Shown here one piece after another: positions 27,743 through 38,100 of a stretch of DNA of 64,000 nt; positions within the stretch are counted from its first letter, which is position 1; each line of letters begins with the position of its first letter. Both the position numbers and the translations under genes were made by a program. The stretch is from positions 51,644 to 115,643 of the forward strand of contig SUZV01000007.1 of assembly GCA_015059715.1 (NCBI GenBank), written 5' to 3'. The DNA is from Rikenellaceae bacterium. GTDB taxonomy: Bacteria; Bacteroidota; Bacteroidia; Bacteroidales; Rikenellaceae. The notes under the pieces were generated by a model, which did no database searches, was not told the origin of the DNA, and saw only the letters and a program-made list of their open reading frames with translations.

Positions 27743-29863
27743 TTATTTGTTTACAATAACATATCCACGCGCGGGTATCGAAACTTCGATATTACCATCA
27801 CCTAAGCAGGTCGCCGCGCCACCCTCGGTAGCTACTGCAACGCTAAGCTCGCCACACTGTGCAAACTCGGGGAGGGTAACGCAGAGCGTCTTAGCCTCGT
27901 CACGCACGTTGATACCTACCACGCTCCAGTCGCCCATATAGTGGCGAAGGAATACCCATGCAGCATCGTCAACATGCAACGTCAGATAGTCGCCATACAT
28001 CAATGGCATAGAGCTACGACGCTCCTTAAACAGTGCGCGTGTCATCTCATACTGCTTAAGCTGATAGTCGTTATAACCCTCAAAGGTCATCATATCGCGA
28101 TTATCTGGGTCGTTAGCACCTGGAACACCATACTCATCACCCTGATATACGCAAGGAACACCTGGTACGGTAGTGATGATGGCCTTGAGGAGCTGCAAGC
28201 CTGCGTGACCCTTATCCATGTCACCTACCTCCACTTCACGGTGCCAACCCTCGGCCTTATCATCTGGACACCAGAGCGACATATCGCCTCCTGCCAACGA
28301 GATAAAGCGTGGCTTATCGTGGTTACCCGTAATGTTACCCATAGTGTGGTGCGAACCATAAGCAGCCTCCGACTCCTCGACAGTGGCTACGATGTCGAAC
28401 ATTGAGCGATTCTCATCGACGATAACATCGCGAGAGGTGTGGTAGAGGTTAAAGTCAAACTGTGAGTCAATCATACCACTCTTTACATACGAGCCGATAA
28501 GCTCGACATCGCCATAGGTCTCGCCAATCTGCCAAAGGGCACGATCAGGCATCTCCGACTTCATCTTGTGGGTCAGCATACGCCAGTAGTTCAGAGGTAT
28601 ATGCTTACAAGCATCGTGACGGTAGCCATCGAAGTCGAAGTTACGCACCCAGTAAAGCGCAGTGTCGGTCATTGGGTCGCACACCTCCTCGCGACGAGTA
28701 TCCAACGTTGGAATATGCTCATCAAACCATGTGGTAAGGCGCGTCTCACCATCCCACTGACCTATATTCTTGCGACCATCGGGCAGATAGAGCTCCGTAG
28801 TCCAATCGGGGTGCTCCTGAAGCACTGGAGAGTTGATATGCAGGTGGTTAGCCACATAATCAAGGATAACATTCATGCTACTCTCGTGTGCCGTAGCGAG
28901 CATCGCGCGTAGCTCCTCGTCAGTACCAAAGCGGTCATCTACCTTGGTGTTGTAGATAGGCCAATAGCCATGATAACCCGAGAACTTAGTATCGGGGTTA
29001 ACATTCTGGCCCCAAGCGTCGTAAGGATTCTGCGTAATTGGCGAAATCCATATTGTCGTAATACCTAAGTCGGTAAAGAAGCCATCCTCGATTTTTGAGG
29101 TGATACCTGCGATATCGCCACCCTGATAATCAACCTTATCGAGCACCTCGGGAGAGTTAATCTTCCAGTCGTTAGCCTTGTTGCCGTTATTAAAGCGGTC
29201 AACCATAAGCGAATAGAGAATCTGTGACTGGCTATCCTGACGACGTATAAGCGAGGCATCCGTAACTACCGTGCCATGCTCCAAAGGTAACAATACATCG
29301 TTGAAACGGCCATCATCTCCGGCTGCAAAGACGCGGATAACCGAGCGAGAGTACTCCTTAGCACACTCTGGGATAGCAACGCTGATAGTACAATCCTCGA
29401 TACGCACATCTTCAAGGCGGTTGTTCTGCCACAAGGCGACAGCCTCAACAACAGGCTTGTTTGACTCAACAACTACACGTCCCTGCTTGACACTCATTGA
29501 TGACATATAGCTCCACTTATCGCGCTCGCCACCGAGAACAACGATAGACAATGGCTCATCATCGTGCCATACATCGATAGTAGATACCAAGACATCGGCA
29601 TTTGACGTTACGTCGAACTCCGACCAATCATCTGTGCGAGGTGTAAGGCTTAGACGCTCATCCGCAACGGTAAGCTTGTCGGCACCCACCCAGTGTGGAT
29701 AGTAGTCTGTAAGGTAGTGTGATGTAGTACCCGTCTTGATGGTCATAGGCACTACTGCGGCGGCATTACCGCGTGCAAACTTTGCCTCGGGCTGAGCACA
29801 TCCTACGGCAAAAACCGTAATCAATGCAGCACAAAGCAGCGATAGTGAATGCATCTTTTTCAT
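27743..29863 (-). CDS. Large GH13 alpha-amylase-family lipoprotein
   Basis: A 706-residue lipoprotein with lipobox FAVGC (Cys22). An N-terminal beta-rich region (about 35-205) precedes the GH13 barrel, which begins at YSLMVDRFNNGN (217-228). The catalytic residues are Asp417 (GYRHDACKH), Glu448 (WQIGETYGD) and Asp516 (ITGNHDKPRF). The size is close to Bacteroides SusG (692 residues), but the catalytic domain starts later and a SusG-type internal CBM58 is not evident. It is therefore named by family only. It probably cuts long alpha-glucan chains before or after SusCD import. It lies 86 bases after the GH53 gene. Confidence 0.9.
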   Translation of the reverse strand: MKKMHSLSLLCAALITVFAVGCAQPEAKFARGNAAAVVPMTIKTGTTSHYLTDYYPHWVGADKLTVADERLSLTPRTDDWSEFDVTSNADVLVSTIDVWHDDEPLSIVVLGGERDKWSYMSSMSVKQGRVVVESNKPVVEAVALWQNNRLEDVRIEDCTISVAIPECAKEYSRSVIRVFAAGDDGRFNDVLLPLEHGTVVTDASLIRRQDSQSQILYSLMVDRFNNGNKANDWKINSPEVLDKVDYQGGDIAGITSKIEDGFFTDLGITTIWISPITQNPYDAWGQNVNPDTKFSGYHGYWPIYNTKVDDRFGTDEELRAMLATAHESSMNVILDYVANHLHINSPVLQEHPDWTTELYLPDGRKNIGQWDGETRLTTWFDEHIPTLDTRREEVCDPMTDTALYWVRNFDFDGYRHDACKHIPLNYWRMLTHKMKSEMPDRALWQIGETYGDVELIGSYVKSGMIDSQFDFNLYHTSRDVIVDENRSMFDIVATVEESEAAYGSHHTMGNITGNHDKPRFISLAGGDMSLWCPDDKAEGWHREVEVGDMDKGHAGLQLLKAIITTVPGVPCVYQGDEYGVPGANDPDNRDMMTFEGYNDYQLKQYEMTRALFKERRSSMPLMYGDYLTLHVDDAAWVFLRHYMGDWSVVGINVRDEAKTLCVTLPEFAQCGELSVAVATEGGAATCLGDGNIEVSIPARGYVIVNK

Positions 29864-29949
29864 ATTGTTTGTGTTTATGGATATTCTATAAATTAGTAGC
29901 TATGTTATTCGTTGTTTATAGGTTTTGTTTCGGTCGCTGGTGAATCTAT

Positions 29950-31242
29950 TTACTCTATATCCATCATCCAGTCGATACCCTCGTGAAGGTTGTTACCGTT
30001 GGTAAAGTCCCAATAGGAGTTATTCTCCCACGTCGAGCCATAACCCCACGCCGCAGGGTAGGTATACAGGCCCGTGCCGTGGCCCTGAGCCTTGCCAGAA
30101 AGCAGGTCGGGAAGCGACTCCGTACCCCAGGTGATAACACCTATGCCACCTCCTGCCCTAACATCCTCGGCCAACCTTCTAAGCCACTCGCGCTGCTTTG
30201 CTGGGGTGTAGTTAACGGCGTTTGTAGCATCGTTCCAATCGGGATAGTTATACGAGTTATCGCACCAGTCACCCATCCACTCACCATCGACCGTACCTGT
30301 GGTAAACGAGTATGCCGTTTCGAGTATCATAAACAACTTGCCATACTCACTCTTGAGAGCCTTACCCATAGCCTCGAAGGTGGCATACGAGCCCATTGTG
30401 TGGCCGATGTTTGTGCCAGGATACCACGACAAGGCTACAACATCGTAATTTGTACAACCGCCTTCAGCGTAAGTCTCCACATAGCCAATCTTCGAGGGGT
30501 TGGCGATATGCAGTGCCGAGAGGATGTCGAGGTCATACTTACGGGCAAAGTCGCGCACCGCACTATGGCCATAGTTGAGCAGGCGCGCAGTACGTGCGCT
30601 ATCGTGCGAGCCATTGAGCATAAAACCGATATTTACCTCGTTGCCCACAGCGACAATTACGGGGTCTACACCCTCGGCGTGGAGCGATTCGAGCGACTCT
30701 AATACCCAGCTGTATATCTGGCCTCCGAGCGACACCTCATCAAGCGACTTCCAATCCTCGGGGATGTTATTATGCGTAACTCCCGTAGCTGAATATTTAT
30801 CGTAGTCGGGCTTAAGCGTAAGCATAATATCTAGACCCTCGGCCTTAGCCATCTTGGCATCTTCGAGGACCCTATCCCACTGCTGCCAATCGATAGTAAC
30901 TCCATTAATCTCGTCAAATGGCTGACGGTCGAGCTGCAAGCGCACGATGTTTGCTCCATGACTCTTAACCGAGACGTAGGGATTTGTAACCTTATCCTCC
31001 TCGCGATACTCAAGACCAAAATCTATAAGATAGTTTGCAAACGACATCGTTGTACCCTTGTAGAATGTCGCAACCTCGGGCTCGGGGCTTGGTTCAGGGT
31101 TGCTATTCGGATTATCCTCAGAGTTATCAGGGTTCTCTGTCTGACCACCACCATCTGGCCTCTGCGCCCCACTATCATCACCGCCACAGGCTACTGTAGC
31201 GACAACCAAGAGGGGTAAAACCATCCAAAACAGCTTTTTCAT
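29950..31242 (-). CDS. GH53-family glycoside hydrolase lipoprotein
   Basis: A 430-residue lipoprotein with lipobox ATVAC (Cys19), then CGGDDSG and an Asn/Pro/Glu-rich linker to about residue 57, which suggests surface exposure. The rest matches GH53. The acid/base is Glu202 (AVGNEVNIG), the nucleophile is Glu308 (MILETAYSF), and the closing WENNSYWDFTNG segment is typical. Characterized GH53 enzymes are endo-beta-1,4-galactanases. The position inside a starch locus is therefore notable, and the true substrate should be treated as open. It sits between the SusE/F-like binding protein and the GH13 enzymes, after a hairpin cluster at 31267-31332. Confidence 0.88.
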   Translation of the reverse strand: MKKLFWMVLPLLVVATVACGGDDSGAQRPDGGGQTENPDNSEDNPNSNPEPSPEPEVATFYKGTTMSFANYLIDFGLEYREEDKVTNPYVSVKSHGANIVRLQLDRQPFDEINGVTIDWQQWDRVLEDAKMAKAEGLDIMLTLKPDYDKYSATGVTHNNIPEDWKSLDEVSLGGQIYSWVLESLESLHAEGVDPVIVAVGNEVNIGFMLNGSHDSARTARLLNYGHSAVRDFARKYDLDILSALHIANPSKIGYVETYAEGGCTNYDVVALSWYPGTNIGHTMGSYATFEAMGKALKSEYGKLFMILETAYSFTTGTVDGEWMGDWCDNSYNYPDWNDATNAVNYTPAKQREWLRRLAEDVRAGGGIGVITWGTESLPDLLSGKAQGHGTGLYTYPAAWGYGSTWENNSYWDFTNGNNLHEGIDWMMDIE

Positions 31243-31266
31243 TCTACCTGTCGTGTTTAATTAGGA

Positions 31267-31332
31267 GTCGGGAGGCCGATCAGAGCCGCCCGACCAAGGG
31301 ATAGTATCGCGCGCTTACGCACGCGATACTAT
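31267..31332 (-). terminator. Two intra-operon hairpins after the starch-binding lipoprotein gene
   Basis: ATAGTATCGCG (31301-31311) pairs perfectly with CGCGATACTAT (31322-31332). A second hairpin pairs GTCGGG (31267-31272) with CCCGAC (31289-31294). Neither has a T-tract on the minus strand, so RNA 3'-end protection or partial termination is more likely than complete termination. Confidence 0.65.
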
Positions 31333-31341
31333 TAATAGAAT

Positions 31342-33498
31342 TTAGAGCTTTGCAATCTTAAGATAACCCTGCTCATTCTCGATGCGCAACGACACCTGAT
31401 ACTTACCAGCTGCCTCTACAACGATATCACTACCATTGAACGTAGCAGCGAACTCAGTGCCATCAACTGGAGCAAGTGGAGCCTCCTCAGTAGCACTATA
31501 GCCGAAGTTATTTGCCCAATCGCCATCAGCGCGGACCTTGAACTTCTTGTCTGCATCAGTCTCTGGAATCTCGATAGTAGCCGTAGCTACACCATCTGCA
31601 ATCTCCATGGCAACATCACCACCCCAATTATTGAATGAGCCAATAACACCCCAAGAGTGCTCGGTCAAAACAGGGAACGAAGGCTTAACAGGCTCAGTAC
31701 CCATCTCGTAAGCCATAAACCTACCATTCTCAGCCTCAGCAGGGATGATAAAGTAGTAGTCACGATTGAGAACTATACCAGTGATATCCTGAGTCTGCTC
31801 ACCGTTGTTATTGTTGTTAAAGATGATGTTTGTAGTGATACCATAAGCTGTTGCAGGGAACTCATATACGAAGAACTCCTTGCCATCGATAGTCTCCTTC
31901 TCGGTAAGAAGGATACCTGGCCAACCGCCAAAGTCATAACCATCCCAGCCATAGAGTGCCATCTCGGCCCAAGCTGTACCCTCCTTGTGAGCGTAGAGCT
32001 TTACACTCTTAACATCTACGCCATCAGGAGTCTCGCCCTCGGCCATTACCCAGATGTCGAATGTAGAGATATTAAAGTAGATATCGTAAGTACCAGCAGG
32101 AGCTGAGAGGTTCTTACCACCAGCAGCCAAAGTAAGCTTCTCGCCTACAGTAACAGCGAATGGCTCAACATCGCCAGCAGCACCATAGTTAACAGCCCAA
32201 TCGTTGTTGAAACGAATCTTGAACTGATCGTCGGCAGTAACAGTAACACCGTTGCGTGCAAAGAGGTTCTCACCTACCTCGCTCATATAGAGGTCAGCCT
32301 GACCACCCCACTCGGTGATAGTACCAACAACACCCCAACGATCTGGCTCAGTTACAGGACCCTCTGGTACATCAGGTGTTTCACCACCTGCGCCAGTATC
32401 CTCCTCAGTGCCATAGTTCTTAGCGTTGAAGTCGATAAGACCTGTTACAGGGTTGAAGTATACACGATACTTACCTGCAGCAACAGCGATGTTATCGCCA
32501 CCCTGAGCACACTCAGCACCCCAGTTAAGGTCCCAAGCTGCATCAGCGCGGAACTTCATCTCGGTATCAGCCGATGCCTCGATGTCGGCATAGAAGCGAG
32601 TCCACTTAGGATTGTAATTCATGACGATATCGTTATCCCAGTCACCGTTAAGACCGATGATACCAATCTGGTCAGCACCCCAAGACTTCTTCAATACCAA
32701 TGTAGTATTGTCGAACTCGAAGCCGTAGAAACGCTTAGCATAACGCATAATATCCTGTGAGCCACCACCAGTGATAAGTTGGATAGAAGCAGGCTCATCA
32801 GCCTCAGTAGCCTTAGTCTCCTCACCCCAGTTGCAAGCGTCGTCCCAACCTGCGATACCTGTGAGCTTGAAGCCTGTGTTTGCAAGCGATACGCCCTCAG
32901 CATCAGCAAAGTCGACAACACCAGCAAATGTAGTACCCGTAGAGTTGTAGTCGAACAAGAACTGAGTCTTGGCGTGATCCCAACCGCAGTAGTTACCGAT
33001 AACCCATACCTTCTCGAACTTCTCTGTAGGCAATACGTCGGCAACATACGACTTAAAGGTAGCCTTAACAACATTTGACATAAGCTCAGAGCCTGCGACA
33101 GCAGCACCCTTGTCGGTGTTAAGGTTTGCAACAACGGCAAAGTAGAGATCAATAGGCTCACCTGCATTACCAAACTCCAAAGCTACAACATTAAGGTCGG
33201 CCTGAGTAAGTGTAATGTTTGCGTCATTGAAGGTAGCCTTAGCCTTCTTCATATCTGCCATATCCTCTGTCTTAGCGATATAGAGGTTATGTACGTTAGC
33301 CGTAGCGACACCAAAGTCAGCCTTTGTGTACTCTACAACGATGTCATTACCTCCCTCCGAGAGATCGCAGCCCTCAATAGCACCCAAGACTGGAGCAACA
33401 GCGTTCTCAGGGGTATACTGCACATCGATATGCTCCTGGGTACACGACACCATCGCAAGACCCGAAAGAGCCAAAATGCTATATAATAACTTTTTCAT
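31342..33498 (-). CDS. SusE/SusF-like starch-binding surface lipoprotein
   Basis: A 718-residue lipoprotein (lipobox MVSC, Cys19) in the position of susE/susF. An N-terminal SusE-type immunoglobulin-like domain (about 25-150) is followed by several beta modules with the repeated opening WGVVGTITEWGG / WGVIGSFNNWGG / IGIIGLNGDWDND, which is typical of SusF/SusE starch-binding domains. A different module at about 500-595 (VKLYAHKEGTAW...GYDFGGWPG) resembles CBM26. Aromatic pairs in these modules would stack on glucose helices. The protein is larger than SusE (about 387) or SusF (about 485) and may replace both. A Gly/Glu/Pro linker (near 360-375) separates modules. Confidence 0.9.
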   Translation of the reverse strand: MKKLLYSILALSGLAMVSCTQEHIDVQYTPENAVAPVLGAIEGCDLSEGGNDIVVEYTKADFGVATANVHNLYIAKTEDMADMKKAKATFNDANITLTQADLNVVALEFGNAGEPIDLYFAVVANLNTDKGAAVAGSELMSNVVKATFKSYVADVLPTEKFEKVWVIGNYCGWDHAKTQFLFDYNSTGTTFAGVVDFADAEGVSLANTGFKLTGIAGWDDACNWGEETKATEADEPASIQLITGGGSQDIMRYAKRFYGFEFDNTTLVLKKSWGADQIGIIGLNGDWDNDIVMNYNPKWTRFYADIEASADTEMKFRADAAWDLNWGAECAQGGDNIAVAAGKYRVYFNPVTGLIDFNAKNYGTEEDTGAGGETPDVPEGPVTEPDRWGVVGTITEWGGQADLYMSEVGENLFARNGVTVTADDQFKIRFNNDWAVNYGAAGDVEPFAVTVGEKLTLAAGGKNLSAPAGTYDIYFNISTFDIWVMAEGETPDGVDVKSVKLYAHKEGTAWAEMALYGWDGYDFGGWPGILLTEKETIDGKEFFVYEFPATAYGITTNIIFNNNNNGEQTQDITGIVLNRDYYFIIPAEAENGRFMAYEMGTEPVKPSFPVLTEHSWGVIGSFNNWGGDVAMEIADGVATATIEIPETDADKKFKVRADGDWANNFGYSATEEAPLAPVDGTEFAATFNGSDIVVEAAGKYQVSLRIENEQGYLKIAKL

Positions 33499-33534
33499 TT
33501 TCTGTTAGTTTTATTCGTTTAACGTGACTAACTA

Positions 33535-35106
33535 TTAGTAACCTGCGTTCTGCTTAAGATTGCTATTAGCATTAACATCGGCAGGTGGCAATGGGAAGAG
33601 GTTGCGGTGGTCAGCAACAGCTGCACCCTCCTTTACAGAACCCTTATACTCCCAGAGATAGTCAGCAGTAGTGAACTGACCATAGCGTACAAGGTCTGAA
33701 CGACGGTGACCCTCCCACATAAGCTCGCGTGAACGCTCGTCGAGAACATCCTGTGCAGTATAAGAGGTGAGTTTAGCAACACCAGCACGATCACGTACAG
33801 CGTTGATTGATGCAAGACCCTTAGCATTGTCAGCACCACCACGTGCAGCACACTCGGCCAACATAAGGTGAGCATCAGCAACACGGAACAATGGGAAGTC
33901 TGTATCTACGAAACCTGTAGTCTGAGCTGCCGAACCATCGTGGTTAACGTTGCGGAACTTAACCGACTTGTAGCCACCAGATGTGAAGTTGAAGATATCG
34001 GGAATAGCTGTACCATAATCGGTAAAGAACATAGCACGTACATCGCCATCGGTGTAACGCTCAGATACCTGCTTAGTAACTGACAAACCACCCCAACCAG
34101 ATGAGATACCTGCCTCAGCAGCATTCATATCGCCACCAGTACCTGCGAAGATGAGGAAGTTAGTACCACCATAAGATGTTGTGTTGATACCATCGTGTGG
34201 TACGGCGAAGATAATCTCGTTGGTAGCACCATAGGTAGAGTTTGCAGACAACAAGTGGTTGTCAGCAGCGAACAAATCGGCGAAGTTGACAGCAAGCTGA
34301 TACTTACCAATCAAATCCTCGCAGATAGCAGCGCAGTCAGCGTAACGATTCTGACCTACGTATACCTCAGCGTTAAGGTAGAGCTTCGCAAGAATCATCT
34401 TAACAAAACCCTTGTCGCAACGGCCATACACGTTAGTACCCTCGGCTGCAAGGTCGCTACCCTCGATAAGCTCCTTACACTCTTTCTCAATCCACTCGAA
34501 GAGCTCTGCACGGTTAATCTGGCGTGGGCCCTGAGCACCTACAGCATCGTTCTCAGTAGCGAAAGGTACATTACCGAACAAATCGATAGCGTGGTAGTAT
34601 GACAAAGCACGCAAAGCACGAGCCTCGGCGATAAGAGCACCCTTATTCTCGAACTTAACACCTGCAGGGTTAGCATTCACCTGACGGATAAGCTCGTTGC
34701 AAAGGCTTACTTGATAGAAGATACGATAGTACATAGCCACGATGAACTGGTTAGATGCCTGCCAATTCATATTGTGCATATCTGGAAGACCTGTATCGTT
34801 CCAGCAGCAAGTAGCCTCATCTGTAGTCAAACACTGCAAGTTGAAGTAAGCACGGAGGTACTGACCGAAACCTCCATCAACACCGTTGATATCTGGACCG
34901 CCGTTAGCACCATCTGATGATGAGCAAGCAAGACCCTGGTAGCACTTTGCAAGCAAAGCCTCGAAAGCTGCCTCATCCTTCAATACGTCCTGAGGAAGCT
35001 GTACGTTAGGATCGATAGGAGTGGTCTCCAAATCGTTAACGCACGAGCTAAAGCCAAGAGCAAAGACTCCGGCAACAGCCAACATTAAAACTTTAATATT
35101 TTTCAT
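33535..35106 (-). CDS. susD: SusD/RagB-family glycan-binding lipoprotein
   Basis: A 523-residue lipoprotein with lipobox GFSSC (Cys22), followed by VNDLETTPIDPN. The TPR-rich SusD fold is supported by the N-terminal SusD-like segment with RALRALSYYHAIDLFGNVPF (about 165-185) and by the C-terminal ERSRELMWEGHRRSDLVRYG motif. SusD proteins cap the SusC channel as a hinged lid and bind the incoming glycan at the cell surface. The gene directly follows susC with a 23-base gap and precedes the binding lipoprotein gene by 36 bases. Starch as the ligand is inferred from the GH13 neighbours. Confidence 0.95.
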   Translation of the reverse strand: MKNIKVLMLAVAGVFALGFSSCVNDLETTPIDPNVQLPQDVLKDEAAFEALLAKCYQGLACSSSDGANGGPDINGVDGGFGQYLRAYFNLQCLTTDEATCCWNDTGLPDMHNMNWQASNQFIVAMYYRIFYQVSLCNELIRQVNANPAGVKFENKGALIAEARALRALSYYHAIDLFGNVPFATENDAVGAQGPRQINRAELFEWIEKECKELIEGSDLAAEGTNVYGRCDKGFVKMILAKLYLNAEVYVGQNRYADCAAICEDLIGKYQLAVNFADLFAADNHLLSANSTYGATNEIIFAVPHDGINTTSYGGTNFLIFAGTGGDMNAAEAGISSGWGGLSVTKQVSERYTDGDVRAMFFTDYGTAIPDIFNFTSGGYKSVKFRNVNHDGSAAQTTGFVDTDFPLFRVADAHLMLAECAARGGADNAKGLASINAVRDRAGVAKLTSYTAQDVLDERSRELMWEGHRRSDLVRYGQFTTADYLWEYKGSVKEGAAVADHRNLFPLPPADVNANSNLKQNAGY

Positions 35107-35129
35107 AATACTTATTCGATTTTAGACCA

Positions 35130-38100
35130 TTAGAAATTGAACTTCACGCCAAGGATGTATGTACGTGGACGTGGATACATATTGTTGTCAATACCGCCAG
35201 CAATCTCAGGATCGATGCCCTTGTAACCGGTGATAGTGCAAACATTTGAAACAGTACCGAACAAATCGAGTGAAAGATCGCGATCGCATGCGTTACCAAG
35301 GTTGAAACGATAGCTTAGAGTGATGTTATCGAGCTTGAGGAACGAAGCGTTGCGAACATAGTAGTCTGACAAGTACTGACCCGACGTACGGAAGTTGGTA
35401 GTAGGAGCTGTAACAACACGGTTGTTGGTGAAGTTATTTGTCCAGAGGTCGGTCAAGAGCTCACCATTTGACGAAATGTTGTCGTAAACATAGTTACCAA
35501 TGTTTGCGTGTGCCGAAACAGCCAATGTCAAAGCCTTCCAAGAGAGCTGAGTATTGAAACCGATAGTCACATCTGGAGCAGCCTTCTTGTATACATACTT
35601 ATCCTTCTCGTTTACCACGCCATCCTCGTTGCGGTCAACGTACAAGCCCTCGATAGGCTTGCCATTAGCGTCGTAAATCTGCTGGTATACGTAGAATGAG
35701 TAAGTAGGCTGGCCTGTCTGGTGTACCTGGCAAGTACCACCAACACCACCTGAGTAACCACCTGTATCAACACCGTAGTAACCCTCAGCCTCGTCATCGT
35801 TAGTAAGACGAGTAATCTCGTTGCGGTTCCAAGCTACGTTAGCACCGATATTCCAGTACCAATCCTTAGTCTGGATAGCTACAGCGTTAAGTTCGAACTC
35901 AACACCGATATTCTTTAGGTCACCGATGTTTGCGTTGAGGTAGTTGGTAAGGTTAGCACCTGCAGGAACTGGAGTAAAGTTCAAGAGGTCCTTAGTCTCG
36001 CGATAGTAGAAGTCAGCACTTGCTGTCAAGCGACCATCGAGGAAACCGAGGTCAAGACCTGCGTTGTAGGTAGTAGTAGTCTCCCACTTAAGGTCGGCGT
36101 TGTAGCCAACAGGCTTAATTGGGTATACAAGACCGTTACCTTCGGTATAACCACCGAATGGGTAGTATGAACCGAGCGTATTATTATAATAGGTAGGAAG
36201 AGCGTCGTAGAGGCCACCAACATCCTGCTGACCTGTCTGACCGTAGCTCAAACGAAGCTTCAATGCTGAGATATTGTCGTTATCCTCCAAGAATGACTCG
36301 TTCTTAACGTTCCATGCCAAAGCTACTGATGGGAATAGACCCCACTTGTTGTTAGCAAAGCGTGAAGTACCATCGGCACGCAACATTGCGGTGATAAAGT
36401 AACGGTTTGCATAAGAGTAGTTAGCACGACCGAAGAACGATACAAGGAAGTACTCAGACTTAGATGTCTTAGGCTCTGCGAGGTAGTAGTTAGCTGCCGA
36501 AGAGTCCAATGCAACATAAGGCTCCTTAGAGTCAACATCCCACTTAGTAACATCTGCTACACGCCACGTCTCGTTGAACGACTGAGTGTAGTAGTGCTGC
36601 CAAGAGTAACCTGCCATAATATCGAATGAGTGGTCACCCCAAGTGTGAGCGTAAGCAGCGTAGAACTCCAAAGTCTGGTCGCGCTTAAGCTGTGAGTAGT
36701 TAGTGTGGTAACCTGAACCTGCCTCAGCTGTAGAGTGGCGTGACTGCTCAGCACCTGGAGCTACGTCTACTGTACCATTCGACTTAGAGATATCCAAACC
36801 GAGGTTAAGGTTAAGACGAAGGTCCTCCAAACCGTGAATCTTATAGTCAATCTGAGCATTACCTATGAAACGCTTAGCCTTAGAGAGGTCATGCTTATCC
36901 TCAAGCATAGCCACAGGGTTCTGGTTAGCCATTGTGTTGTGCTTACCATAAACACCACGCCATGTGTAGTAACCGTTGATACCACCCTCCTCGTCTGAGA
37001 GGTAAACTGGCTTAGTTGGGTCGAACTGAACAGCCTGAGATACTGCGCCAGTGTTAGCGAAGCGGTTGTCCATCAACATACCCTTACCGTTAAGGTTGAT
37101 AGTAAGGTGGTTGTCCAACAATACTGGGTTAAGGTTCAAAGAGAGGGTGTGACGCGACATGTTAGATGTCTTCAAAGTACCATCCTGATTGATGTAACCG
37201 TAAGATACGCGGTATGGGAGGTTGTTCTTCTCTCCCATCTTGATGTTACCAGAGAGCGATACGTTACCCTCGTAAGACTGTGCAAGCTGATAAATCTCCT
37301 TCTGCCAATCGGTATTTACATAGTTGCCGTTAGCGTCGGTATACTTTGTTGCAGAGCGATAAGCATCGGTATCCTGAGTACCGTAGTACCACTCCAATGT
37401 CTGACGCATCTCGTCACCAGTCATAACGTCTACATACTTAGCATTCTGGCTCAACGAAGCGGTGAAGTCTACTGATACGTGTGGAGCACCTGTATCGTAC
37501 TTAGAACCCTTCTTAGTAGTGATGATGATGACACCGTTAGAGGCACGTGAACCGTAGATAGCGGTAGCCGATGCATCCTTAAGTACGGTGAATGACTCGA
37601 TATCCGATGGGTTGATAGATGCCAAAGCGTTACCCACACCCGAGATACTTGAGTTAGAGATAGGAAGACCATCAACAACTACCAATGGGTCGTTTGAAGC
37701 GTTAAGTGATGAACCACCACGGATACGAATCTGTGCTGCAGAGCCTGGAGCACCATCGCCAGAGGTGATTACAACACCTGCCGACTTACCACGAAGAAGG
37801 TCGGTTGGAGATGTTGCAAGACCCTTGTTAGTCTGGTCTGCCTTAACGGTAGAGATAGAACCAGTAAGGTCATTCTTCTTTACCGTACCATAACCGATAA
37901 CTACAACGTCATCGATCATCTCTGAGTCCTCAACGAGAACTACATTCTTGAGCAACTCTGAGTTTGCTGCAAGTGTCTGGGTCTGGAAGCCAATATAGCT
38001 AATCACAACCACAGACTCGCTACTGCTAACATTCAGTACATACTGACCGTTAACATCGGTGGTGATACCGTTTGTCGTGCCCTGCTCGACTACAGAGGCT

